A DNA stretch of 64,000 bases from Amycolatopsis roodepoortensis (GTDB lineage Bacteria > Actinomycetota > Actinomycetes > Mycobacteriales > Pseudonocardiaceae): contig NZ_JADBEJ010000008.1 in assembly GCF_014873915.1 (NCBI RefSeq), positions 868,001 to 932,000 on the forward strand. The letters are read 5' to 3'. The translations under genes and the position numbers were made by a program. Below, piece by piece: positions 26,131 to 33,805 of this stretch (its first letter is position 1; each line of letters starts with the position of its first letter). The notes below the pieces were generated by a model. That model had not been told where the DNA came from, did not search any database, and saw only the letters and a list, made by a program, of their open reading frames with translations.

Positions 26131-27068
26131 GACGTCCTCCTCTGCCGTCCAGGGACCACGGCGTCGATGTTCATTCCGTCGATTTCGGGTTCGGCGTCCT
26201 CGGCGCGGTCTTCGTTCCGGCCGCGGGACCGGTCGGCCAGCCAGGACGCGAGGTGCCGGTAGCAGTCGCGCCGGTCGGCCGACGAGAGCGGCGCCCGGCG
26301 GATACCGCCGACGAAGCCGCCGATGTACTCGCCGATCAGCCGCGGCATCGGGTTCCGCACCGGGTCGGCGCGCCGCGGGTCGAGGTTCGAGCAGCGCTTC
26401 CGGATGCTCGGGTTCGCCCGTTCGGCGCGGCCGGGGTGGTCGCGGCGGAAGTACTGCACCTCGGGGACCTGGTGGAACGGGCCGTGGAGGCTCAGTTCGG
26501 CGACATAGGTGCGGTCGGCGTGGTGGTAGCTGTCGAGCGGTTTGACCCGGCGGAGCACGTTCGTGCGCATCACGCCGTAGAAGTCGTCGCCGCCGGTTTC
26601 GAACAGCAGGCTGCGGAACCGCGTGGGCGCGTGCGGCGAATCCGTCGCCAGCGGGTAGTCGAGCTTGTGGGTCACCGCGCCGTGGTCGTCGATGATGGCC
26701 TGCCAGCTGTGCGCGACGATCATTTCCGGCCGCTCGTCGAGCGCCTCGATGCACAGTTTCAGCAGGTCACGGCCGTAGAGGTCGTCATGCGAAGCCCATT
26801 TGAACAGCTCGCCGCGGGCCTCGTCGAGGACGCGGTTGTGGTTCGGGGACGCGCCGACGTTCTTCGGCAGCCGCAGATACCGGATCCGGGCGTCGCGGCG
26901 CTCGTAGTCCCGGCAGATCTCTTCGGTGCCGTCCGTCGAAGCGTTGTCCGAAATGATCAGCTCGAAGTCCTCGTGGCTCTGGCCCAGCAGGGCGTCGAGC
27001 GATTCGGACAGGTACTCCTCGCCGTTGTAGACGGGCAGACCGATGCTGAGCCGCGGAATCCGGGTCAT
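26127..27068 (-). CDS. Family 2 glycosyltransferase
   Basis: 313 residues, GT-A fold. The start LSIGLPVYNGEEYLSESLDAL and the strand ELIISDNASTDGTEEI are the classic nucleotide-sugar binding part, followed by a DxD-like region (WASHDDLYGRD, around 92-102). It has no membrane segments, so it is a single-addition enzyme of repeat-unit assembly and not a processive synthase. Both ends overlap neighbours by 4 bases, which places it firmly in the minus-arm operon. Confidence 0.85.
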   Translation of the reverse strand: MTRIPRLSIGLPVYNGEEYLSESLDALLGQSHEDFELIISDNASTDGTEEICRDYERRDARIRYLRLPKNVGASPNHNRVLDEARGELFKWASHDDLYGRDLLKLCIEALDERPEMIVAHSWQAIIDDHGAVTHKLDYPLATDSPHAPTRFRSLLFETGGDDFYGVMRTNVLRRVKPLDSYHHADRTYVAELSLHGPFHQVPEVQYFRRDHPGRAERANPSIRKRCSNLDPRRADPVRNPMPRLIGEYIGGFVGGIRRAPLSSADRRDCYRHLASWLADRSRGRNEDRAEDAEPEIDGMNIDAVVPGRQRRTS

Positions 27069-28375
27069 ACCATTCCCACCTCTTCGTCATTGGTGCGTAG
27101 CGCGGGCGGCCGGTACTCGCGATACGCGGCACGGAGCTGGTACCACCACATCGCGGCGCCCAGCCAGACCGAGAGCATCGAGCCCCACGCGGCACCTTCG
27201 GCGCCGTCGATACAGGCGCCGATGATCCCGAAGACCACGTAGCCCACCGAAGCGACCAGTTGCGCGCGGAGGCTGCGTTTGGCGTTGCCGAGGGCACGCA
27301 ACCCGGCGGCCGCGCCCGCGGTGAAGCCCGCGGCGGTGACCGACAGCGTGACCGGCAGGATCAGCGGTTCGGCCGCGTCCCAGACCGAGCCCATGATCCA
27401 GCGGCCGACGTCGTGCGGCACCAGGATCAGCAACCCGAGGCCCCACAACAGAGCCGCCCCCGCCTGACCTCCGCCGAGCACCACGCAGAAATGCTTCAGC
27501 CGGTGCGGGGCGCGTTGCAGGACGCGGGCGCCTTCGGCCACCGTCGTGAGCGAAAGCCCCATCAGCAAGGCGAGGAACGGCCCGAGCAGCTGCTCGGCAC
27601 CGCGGACCGCGCCGACCGCGGTGATCCCCGCAATGGCCCCGAGCCCGTAGGCGCGCAGCTGCGACGAGCCGGCGTTGCTGACGTTCTCGATCAGGTAGCG
27701 CACGCTCAGGTCGCGCTGCTCCTTCACCCAGCCCGTCATCGCGGAGAGCCGCGGCACGATGCCGGTCTGGAACATCCCGTAGACCGCCGCGACCGCGCCG
27801 GCCAAGCCCCAGGCCAGGACGAAGGCGACCACGGTGCCGAAATGCGAGGCGATGCCGAGCGCCGGGATCAGCGCGACACCCCACACCGTGTCGTTGACGA
27901 AGGCCTTCTTGCCGTCGCCCTTGGCGAACAACGCGAACCGCCACGCGTCCTGCAACATCAGCCCGGGAAGCACCGCGCCGAGCGCGACGAACACCCCGCC
28001 CAGCGGCTGCACCGCGACGAGGCCGGCGATCACGCTGATCAGGCCGGTCGCCAAGCCGACACCGATCGCCGTCCCCGCCGCCCTCGACACCGCCCGGCGC
28101 CAGGCTTCCTCCGACACCGCCGAGAAGCGCACCATCATCGGGTCGGTGGCCAGGCCGCGCGAGAGGTTGAGCACCACGCCGTAGGTCACCCACGCGAGGC
28201 TGAACATGCCGAAGGCGAAAGTCCCGAGCGAGCGCGCGACGAACAGCCCGACCGCGAAGTTGGTCAGGCTCGAAACCGCCTGGTCGCCGAGGCCCCAGCT
28301 GAGCCTGCCCGCCATGGCGCGTACGGCCCCGGAGGCCAGTGTCGCCCGATGTCTCCCGCCTGCCACCCGCGTCAC
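27065..28375 (-). CDS. Wzx-like polysaccharide flippase
   Basis: 436 residues with about twelve hydrophobic helices evenly spread, typical of the MOP/polysaccharide transporter superfamily. The N-terminal SWGLGDQAVSSLTNFAVGLF matches the amphipathic opening of such flippases. It would turn the undecaprenyl-linked repeat unit to the outer face for the Wzy-like polymerase encoded at 17268. GTG 28375 overlaps the preceding stop by 4 bases; an internal ATG at 28315 is possible. No other flippase is seen in the locus. Confidence 0.8.
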   Translation of the reverse strand: MTRVAGGRHRATLASGAVRAMAGRLSWGLGDQAVSSLTNFAVGLFVARSLGTFAFGMFSLAWVTYGVVLNLSRGLATDPMMVRFSAVSEEAWRRAVSRAAGTAIGVGLATGLISVIAGLVAVQPLGGVFVALGAVLPGLMLQDAWRFALFAKGDGKKAFVNDTVWGVALIPALGIASHFGTVVAFVLAWGLAGAVAAVYGMFQTGIVPRLSAMTGWVKEQRDLSVRYLIENVSNAGSSQLRAYGLGAIAGITAVGAVRGAEQLLGPFLALLMGLSLTTVAEGARVLQRAPHRLKHFCVVLGGGQAGAALLWGLGLLILVPHDVGRWIMGSVWDAAEPLILPVTLSVTAAGFTAGAAAGLRALGNAKRSLRAQLVASVGYVVFGIIGACIDGAEGAAWGSMLSVWLGAAMWWYQLRAAYREYRPPALRTNDEEVGMV

Positions 28376-29652
28376 TCCTTCAGCAATCCGGCGCCCTGCA
28401 GCGCGTGAGCGGCGGCGACGACGGAATCGAAGGGGAGACCGGATCGCTGTGCGACGTCGAGCAGGCTGTGCTCGCCGTCCGAAAGGTTGAGCACCCAGAG
28501 CATCGCCATCTGGGCGGCCTTGGCGTCACTGCGGCCGCCGAGGGAGTCGTAGAGCCCGCGTTTGCCGAGCTGCGGCTCGCCGTACGGGCTGAGGTTGACG
28601 TAACGGCGGTTCCTGTCCAGCACGGAGAACGCCTCGCCCAAGGTCGCGAGGGTGTCCTCCATCGCCTCGGTCGACACGAAATCCAGGTTGTCGGCCGAGG
28701 TGTGGTACTCGGGATAGCCGGCGTACGGCGTCCTGGTCAGCGAGCCGACGCCGAGGTTGAACCCGGGCGAGCAGAATTGCCGCTCGTCGTAGCCGTACGG
28801 CGAGAAGTCCAGGATCTTGTGCGGTTTCCCGGAAAGGACGAATTCGAGCACCTTGTCGATCTCGGCGTCCCCGCGGCGGCTTCGCTTGTAGGTGAGCGAT
28901 CCGGGGTCGCCCGCGCAGGCGAGCACGACGCCTGCTTTGACCTTGCCGAGCCGTTCGGTGTTGCGCGCGAGCCAGGTGATCGCGCCGATCGTGCCCGGCA
29001 TGAAGAGGAACCGGTACGTGAAGTGCGGTTTCCCCGCGGCCAGCCGCTGTGCGAGCGCCGCGGCGACGGCGATCCCCGCGAGGTTGTCGTTGGCCAGTGA
29101 CGGATGGCAGGTGTGGCACGACACCAGCACCTCGTCGGTGACCTCGCCGGGGACCACGTGTTCGGCGTAGGTCAGGTGTCCGTCGTCCAAAGTGGACTCG
29201 ATGCGGACCTCGTAGTCGCCGTCCGGCAACGCGTCGAGGGTGTCCTGGGCCAGGCAGAAACCCCACGTCGGCGAGTAGTAGCTCGTGCGGTACGGCACCA
29301 GCGACGGCTGCTCGGGCAGCGTGTGGAGATGCTCGCGCAGCGCTGCCAGCGGCATCGTCTCGGCCACCGGAACGCTGTAGCCGACGACGTGCAGGTTCGA
29401 CTCCCGGAAGTCGACGACCTTCCGGCCCGCCGGGTCCTTCACCCAGGCGTCGCGGATGTTCCACTCCTGGGGAACGGTCCAGTCGAGCACCTGGGTCCCG
29501 GTCGGTACCTCGTGGACGTCGAGCGGGATGTGCTCGCCGAGGATCTCCAGCGTGGCGCGGACGCCGTCGCCGGTGATGCTGCGGCAGAGCGGATACAGGC
29601 GCTCGACCAGCTCCCGCAGGTCGGCGCCCGTGTCCAGGGGTTTGCGCGTCAT
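28372..29652 (-). CDS. DUF4910 aminopeptidase-like protein
   Basis: 426 residues from ATG 29652 (TGATG junction with the epimerase gene). It begins ELVERLYPLCRSITGDG, characteristic of the DUF4910/DUF2172 group. A metallopeptidase-like core follows, with SCHTCHPSLANDNLAG (around 180-195) and PEYHTSADNLDFV, resembling M28 zinc ligands His, Asp and His. A small C-terminal winged-helix domain follows (SLLDVAQRSGLPFD). These proteins recur in surface-polysaccharide and glycosylated-metabolite clusters; their reaction is unknown, perhaps amide or acyl hydrolysis. The context supports a role in modified-sugar synthesis. Confidence 0.75.
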   Translation of the reverse strand: MTRKPLDTGADLRELVERLYPLCRSITGDGVRATLEILGEHIPLDVHEVPTGTQVLDWTVPQEWNIRDAWVKDPAGRKVVDFRESNLHVVGYSVPVAETMPLAALREHLHTLPEQPSLVPYRTSYYSPTWGFCLAQDTLDALPDGDYEVRIESTLDDGHLTYAEHVVPGEVTDEVLVSCHTCHPSLANDNLAGIAVAAALAQRLAAGKPHFTYRFLFMPGTIGAITWLARNTERLGKVKAGVVLACAGDPGSLTYKRSRRGDAEIDKVLEFVLSGKPHKILDFSPYGYDERQFCSPGFNLGVGSLTRTPYAGYPEYHTSADNLDFVSTEAMEDTLATLGEAFSVLDRNRRYVNLSPYGEPQLGKRGLYDSLGGRSDAKAAQMAMLWVLNLSDGEHSLLDVAQRSGLPFDSVVAAAHALQGAGLLKE

Positions 29653-30674
29653 CACCGTCGCCGCAGGGTTTCGTCGATCTCGCCCGCGGCGGTCCGCGCG
29701 TTGAGCGTGGCCAGCCTGGTGAAGGTGTTCTTGAAGTCGTGCGCGGTCAGGCCGTGCGTGCGGTAGGCGTAGATCAGGTCGAGCGCGCCGTCCTTGACCG
29801 ACCAGTCGCATTCGAAACCGGGGATCGCCTCGCGGAAGCGGGAGAAGTCGACGCGGTAGGAACGCGGGTCGCCCGCGGACTCGCCGGTGATCCGCAGTTT
29901 CGCGCTGGGGACGGCCTCGACGACCTGCTGCGCGATCTCGGCCACGGTCACGTTGTTGCGTTCGGTACCGATGTTGAACGCCTTGTCGTGGACGGCCTCC
30001 TTCGGGGCGACCAGCGCGGCCTCGAAGGCGCGCGCGATGTCCTTGGCGTGCACCAGCGGCCGCCACGGCGTCCCGTCCGACAGCACCAGGATCTCGCCCG
30101 AGACGTGGGCGTGCGCGGTGAGGTTGTTGAGCACGATGTCCGACCGCAGCCGCGGCGAGAAGCCGAACGCGGTGGCGTTGCGCATGTACACCGGGGTGAA
30201 GTCGTCGTCGGCGAGCTCGTGGAGGTCGTCCTCGACCCGCACCTTCGACTCTGCGTACGGCGTCACCGGGCGCAGCGGCGCGTCCTCGTCGACCAGGCCG
30301 TCTCCGCCCGAAGCGCCGTAGACCGAGCACGTCGAGGCGTAGAGGAACCGCTTGACCCCGGCGTCCTTCGCCAGCTTCGCGAGCTTCACCGAAGCGTGGT
30401 GGTTGATGTCGTAAGTGAGCTCCGGCGCCAGCGAACCCAGCGGGTCGTTGGACAGCGCGGCGAGGTGGATCACCGCGTCCACCCCGGTCACGTGCTCGGC
30501 CGTGACGTCGCGGAGGTCGACGTCGTAACCCTTGGGGTCGTCGGGCTTCGGGCCCAGCACGCAGGTGTCGAAGAGACCGGAGTCGAGGCCGACGACCTCG
30601 TGGCCTTCGGCGGCCAGCACCGGGGCCATCACCGTGCCCAGGTAACCCTTGTGCCCGGTCAGCAGCACACGCAT
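29652..30674 (-). CDS. NAD-dependent sugar epimerase/dehydratase (extended SDR)
   Basis: 340 residues. The Rossmann motif is TGHKGYLG (6-13). The catalytic Ser-Tyr-Lys set is STCSVYG with Y140 and K144 in YAESK. FNIGTERNNVTV near residue 245 is the usual SDR substrate-domain motif. The start ATG 30674 lies 6 bases after the PIG-L gene. It probably epimerises or dehydrates a nucleotide sugar, most likely the CDP-sugar made by the cytidylyltransferase two genes upstream. Confidence 0.84.
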   Translation of the reverse strand: MRVLLTGHKGYLGTVMAPVLAAEGHEVVGLDSGLFDTCVLGPKPDDPKGYDVDLRDVTAEHVTGVDAVIHLAALSNDPLGSLAPELTYDINHHASVKLAKLAKDAGVKRFLYASTCSVYGASGGDGLVDEDAPLRPVTPYAESKVRVEDDLHELADDDFTPVYMRNATAFGFSPRLRSDIVLNNLTAHAHVSGEILVLSDGTPWRPLVHAKDIARAFEAALVAPKEAVHDKAFNIGTERNNVTVAEIAQQVVEAVPSAKLRITGESAGDPRSYRVDFSRFREAIPGFECDWSVKDGALDLIYAYRTHGLTAHDFKNTFTRLATLNARTAAGEIDETLRRR

Positions 30675-30679
30675 GGCTT

Positions 30680-31333
30680 TCAGCCTTTCGGAGTGAGGTC
30701 GAGCGTCAGTTTCTTGAGGTCGAAGGCCTCCGCGTAGCGCTGCCCGCATTCGATGCCGCGAATGCGGGCGAGGCCCAGGAAGGCTTCCCGGTCGTACCAG
30801 GGCCGATGCCGCTGGGAGGCGTAGTGCTCCTGCAGCAACTGGACCTTCTCTTCGGCGAGCTCGGGCGTGAGCGGCACGTACGCGGTGGGTTTGGCGAGGT
30901 CGCCGTCCCATTTCGCGATCTCGTACTCCAGCTGGAGATGGGTGCGGAACACCGTCGGCACCAGCGACGCCAGCCCGCGGTGGTCCTGGTGCGCGTCGGC
31001 CGTGCGAGGGGAGAGGACGAGGTCCGGGTCGGTGCGGCGGCGCAGGTCTTCGAGGGCGTTCTTGGCCTCTTCCCAGTGCGAGGGGAACCGGCCGTCGGGC
31101 AGTTTGAGCACGGTGGCCTCGACGTCGGCACCGGGGCAGAAGGCCGCGAGCGCGGCGCGCTCCTCGGCCTCGCGTTCGGTGCCGCCGCCGGAAAGGACGA
31201 GCGCGTCCACCCGGAGGCCCGGGTTGGCGGCGCAGAGCGTCAGCAGTGTGCCGCCCGCCCCGATGGCGATGTCGTCACAATGCGCGCCGAGCGCGACGAC
31301 CCGACGGACGCCGCCCGTGCCGAGTCCGATCAC
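30680..31333 (-). CDS. PIG-L/LmbE-family deacetylase
   Basis: 217 residues from GTG 31333, with a 4-base overlap with the preceding gene. Zinc ligands are visible as AHCDD (17-21, metal His18 and Asp21, with Asp20 as likely general base) and SPRTADAHQDHRG around residue 115. Family members remove N-acetyl groups from GlcNAc-type sugars or glycolipids. In this operon it may free an amino group that is then altered by neighbouring enzymes. Mycothiol-type MshB activity is less likely, because that enzyme is longer. Confidence 0.83.
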   Translation of the reverse strand: MIGLGTGGVRRVVALGAHCDDIAIGAGGTLLTLCAANPGLRVDALVLSGGGTEREAEERAALAAFCPGADVEATVLKLPDGRFPSHWEEAKNALEDLRRRTDPDLVLSPRTADAHQDHRGLASLVPTVFRTHLQLEYEIAKWDGDLAKPTAYVPLTPELAEEKVQLLQEHYASQRHRPWYDREAFLGLARIRGIECGQRYAEAFDLKKLTLDLTPKG

Positions 31334-32121
31334 GCCGTGCTCGCGGGTTCGCGTTCCCAGCGCGCCCACGGACGGTCGCCGTGCGCGTAGGCGTCGTCCA
31401 GCTGGACGCGTTCCTTGACGGTGTCGGTCGGCTTCCAGAATCCGCGATACGGGTACGCCAGCAGCTTGCCCCGCTTGGCGAGCTCGCCGCAGCCGTCGGC
31501 CACCAGGTCGCCGCCCTCGGGGATGTGGTCGAAGATCTCCTGGCGCAGCACGAAATATCCGCCGTTCTCCCACAGCGGCATCTCGCTGACCGGGGTCAGC
31601 GCGCCGATCCGGCCGTCCTCGCCCATCTCGACGCAGTGGAACGACGACTGCGGCGGCACGACCATCATCGACGCGCCGGCGTCGGATTCGGTGAACCGCT
31701 CGATCATGTCCGGCAGCGGGGCGTCGGTGAGGACGTCGGCGTAGTTGGCGAGGAACATGTCGTCGCCCTGAAGGTACGGGCGCACCCGGCGCAGGCGCTC
31801 GCCGATGGCCGATTCGAGACCGGTCTGCACGAAGGTGATCGACCAGTCCGCGATGTCGGTCGAGAGCAGTTCCGCCTTGCCGTTGCGCAGGATGAAGTCG
31901 TTGGAGGTGGTCTCTTCGTAGTTGAGGAAGAACTCCTTGATGTGGTGCGCGCCGTAACCGAGGCAGAGGATGAACTCGGTGTGCCCGAAATGCGCGTAGT
32001 AGCGCATCACGTGCCAGATCAGGGGTCTGGGGCCGACCATGGCCATCGGCTTCGGCACGTCGGACGCGTCACCGTTGCGCATCCGCATGCCGTAGCCGCC
32101 ACAGAAGAGGACTACCTTCAC
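31330..32121 (-). CDS. rfbF: Glucose-1-phosphate cytidylyltransferase-like nucleotidyltransferase
   Basis: 263 residues from GTG 32121 (4-base overlap). The signature VVLFCGGYGMRMR with KPMAMVGPRPLIWHVMRYY and HHIKEFFLNY matches RfbF/DdhA cytidylyltransferases rather than RfbA. The reaction joins CTP and glucose-1-phosphate to CDP-glucose, the entry to CDP-linked deoxy and branched sugars. No CDP-glucose 4,6-dehydratase with clear identity is present; the epimerase at 29652 or a gene elsewhere would have to serve. Other hexose phosphates remain possible. Confidence 0.8.
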   Translation of the reverse strand: MKVVLFCGGYGMRMRNGDASDVPKPMAMVGPRPLIWHVMRYYAHFGHTEFILCLGYGAHHIKEFFLNYEETTSNDFILRNGKAELLSTDIADWSITFVQTGLESAIGERLRRVRPYLQGDDMFLANYADVLTDAPLPDMIERFTESDAGASMMVVPPQSSFHCVEMGEDGRIGALTPVSEMPLWENGGYFVLRQEIFDHIPEGGDLVADGCGELAKRGKLLAYPYRGFWKPTDTVKERVQLDDAYAHGDRPWARWEREPASTA

Positions 32122-33353
32122 GACTTCACCTCGACGATTTCCAGGTGCGGGATGGGGAAGACCAGTTTCCCGCCCCATTCGTCCACATAGGACAGTTGGG
32201 CGGTCAGCTCCTTCCGGAGGTTCCACGGAAGGACGAGCACGTAATCGGGTTTGTCCGCCTCGATGCGTTCCGGCGGCAGGATCGGGATCCGGGTGCCGGG
32301 GGTGAACCGGCCGTGCTTGTACGGGTTCCGGTCGACGGTGTACCGCAGGACGTCCGGGCGGATACCGCAGTGGTTCAGGAGCGTGTTGCCCTTGCCGGGG
32401 GCGCCGTAACCGACGACGGTCTTGCCTTCGAGCGCCGCGTCGGTGAGGAACTTGTTCAGGTCGAGCCGGACCTTGGTGACCCGCTCGGAGAATTCGGTGT
32501 AGCCGGACATTTCGTGCAGTCCGGCGGCCTTCTCGGCGTCGAGGACCTGAGTCATCCGCTCGCTCGGCTCACCGGCGACGGCCTCCGGACGCGCCCACAG
32601 TCGGATCGAACCGCCGTGGGTGGGCAGGAGCTCGACGTCCACAACGGACAATCCGCCGCGCGCGAGGGCCCGGCGCGCGGATTCCACCGTGTAGTACTGG
32701 AAATGCTCGTGATAGATCGTGTCGTACTGGTTGTCCTGGATCAGCGTCAGCAGGTGCTGGACCTCGATGCTGACCCAGCCGTCGTCGGCGACCAGGGCGC
32801 GGAGCCCGTGCGTGAAACCGATGACGTCCGGGATGTGCGCGTAAACGTTGTTCGCCACGACGAGGTCGGCGGGACCGTGCTCGTCGCGGACCTCTTGCCC
32901 GGTCTCAGGGCTGAGGAAAGCGGTCTTCGTCGGCACCCCGGCGTCACGCGCGGCTTGGCCGACGTTCACCGAAGGTTCCACGCCGAGACAACGGATCCGC
33001 TGCGCCACAACGTGTTTGAGCAGATAGCCGTCGTTGCTGGCGACCTCGACGACGAACGACGAATCGTCGAGCCCCAGCCGATCGACGGCACCGTCGACGA
33101 ACGTCTTCGCGTGCTCGACCCAGGAAGCGGAATATGACGAGAAGTACGCGTATTCGGTGAAAGTCTCTTCCGGGGTGATCAGCGGCGGGATCTGGGCGAG
33201 CCAGCATTCTGTGCAGACCCGCAGGTGCAGGGGGTACGTCGGCTCCGGCTCCGCGAGCTGCTCCGCGGTCAGGAACCTTTCGCACGGCGGCGTCGCCCCG
33301 AGGTCGACGACACTGGCGAGATGGGCCGAGCCGCAGAGTCGGCAGGTGGTCAT
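32118..33353 (-). CDS. Sugar C-methyltransferase (NovU/TylC3-like)
   Basis: 411 residues in three parts. The N-terminal zinc-binding domain has C4, C7, C47 and C50. The SAM domain has VVEVASNDGYLLKHV. The C-terminal Methyltransf_14 domain has VVGYGAPGKGNTLLNHCG. Family members add a methyl branch to carbon 3 (or 5) of 4-keto-deoxy nucleotide sugars and contain the conserved HEHFQYYT loop, seen here. ATG 33353 has GGAG upstream and is the first gene of the minus arm. The product is predicted to be a branched-chain CDP-sugar. Confidence 0.84.
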   Translation of the reverse strand: MTTCRLCGSAHLASVVDLGATPPCERFLTAEQLAEPEPTYPLHLRVCTECWLAQIPPLITPEETFTEYAYFSSYSASWVEHAKTFVDGAVDRLGLDDSSFVVEVASNDGYLLKHVVAQRIRCLGVEPSVNVGQAARDAGVPTKTAFLSPETGQEVRDEHGPADLVVANNVYAHIPDVIGFTHGLRALVADDGWVSIEVQHLLTLIQDNQYDTIYHEHFQYYTVESARRALARGGLSVVDVELLPTHGGSIRLWARPEAVAGEPSERMTQVLDAEKAAGLHEMSGYTEFSERVTKVRLDLNKFLTDAALEGKTVVGYGAPGKGNTLLNHCGIRPDVLRYTVDRNPYKHGRFTPGTRIPILPPERIEADKPDYVLVLPWNLRKELTAQLSYVDEWGGKLVFPIPHLEIVEVKS

Positions 33354-33519
33354 CGAGAGGCTCCTTGGCTCGCGTCACGTATCCCAGACGTCGGCACCTC
33401 GGGTCGCCTCGTTACATGCCTTCCAGGGGTCTCACGCTTCCGTCTCACAACCGAAACCTGTCGTCTCGGCCATCGGCGCAGACCCCTCCGCCATCCGGGC
33501 GCGGGCACTCCGGCCGACT

Positions 33520-33778
33520 CGCGTTTAGCGGGCTAAACGCGATCCGCCCGGCCCTCACTCTTCGCGCCCAGATCGCGTTTAGCCGACTAAACGCGACGCG
33601 CCCGGCCCTCGCGTCGCGCCCAGATCGCGTTTAGCCCGCTAAACGCGATCCGACGCTCCACCCCAGCCCCCAGCCCGCGTGAAGGCCCCCTTCCCTCGGC
33701 TCAGCCGAGGGAAGGGGGCCTTCACGCGCTCACGGAGCCCACCCCACCGGTCACTTCGCGTTTAGCGGGCTAAACGCG
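33520..33778. repeat. Cluster of four 22-bp palindromes
   Basis: The arms CGCGTTTAGC and GCTAAACGCG surround a 2-base centre at 33520-33541, 33626-33647 and 33757-33778. The copy at 33574-33595 has CTAAACGCG and centre CCGA. The first three lie 52-54 bases apart. The flanks often extend to GAT..ATC. They occupy most of the 452-base gap between the methyltransferase and protease genes, where I see no gene. Confidence 0.85.
33676..33728. repeat. 53-bp perfect palindrome
   Basis: Two perfect 26-base arms (33676-33701 and 33703-33728) around a single C, with core GTGAAGGCCCCCTTCCCTCG. A related shorter palindrome is the terminator at 45199. It may end transcription of the protease gene on the minus strand or be a mobile palindromic unit. 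Confidence 0.75.
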
Positions 33779-33805
33779 ATCCGGCCGCCGGAGCTCGTCA
33801 AACCG

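Noticed and set aside
33225..33634. Short plus ORFs over the palindrome cluster
   Set aside because: They translate the repeats themselves and lack ribosome sites.
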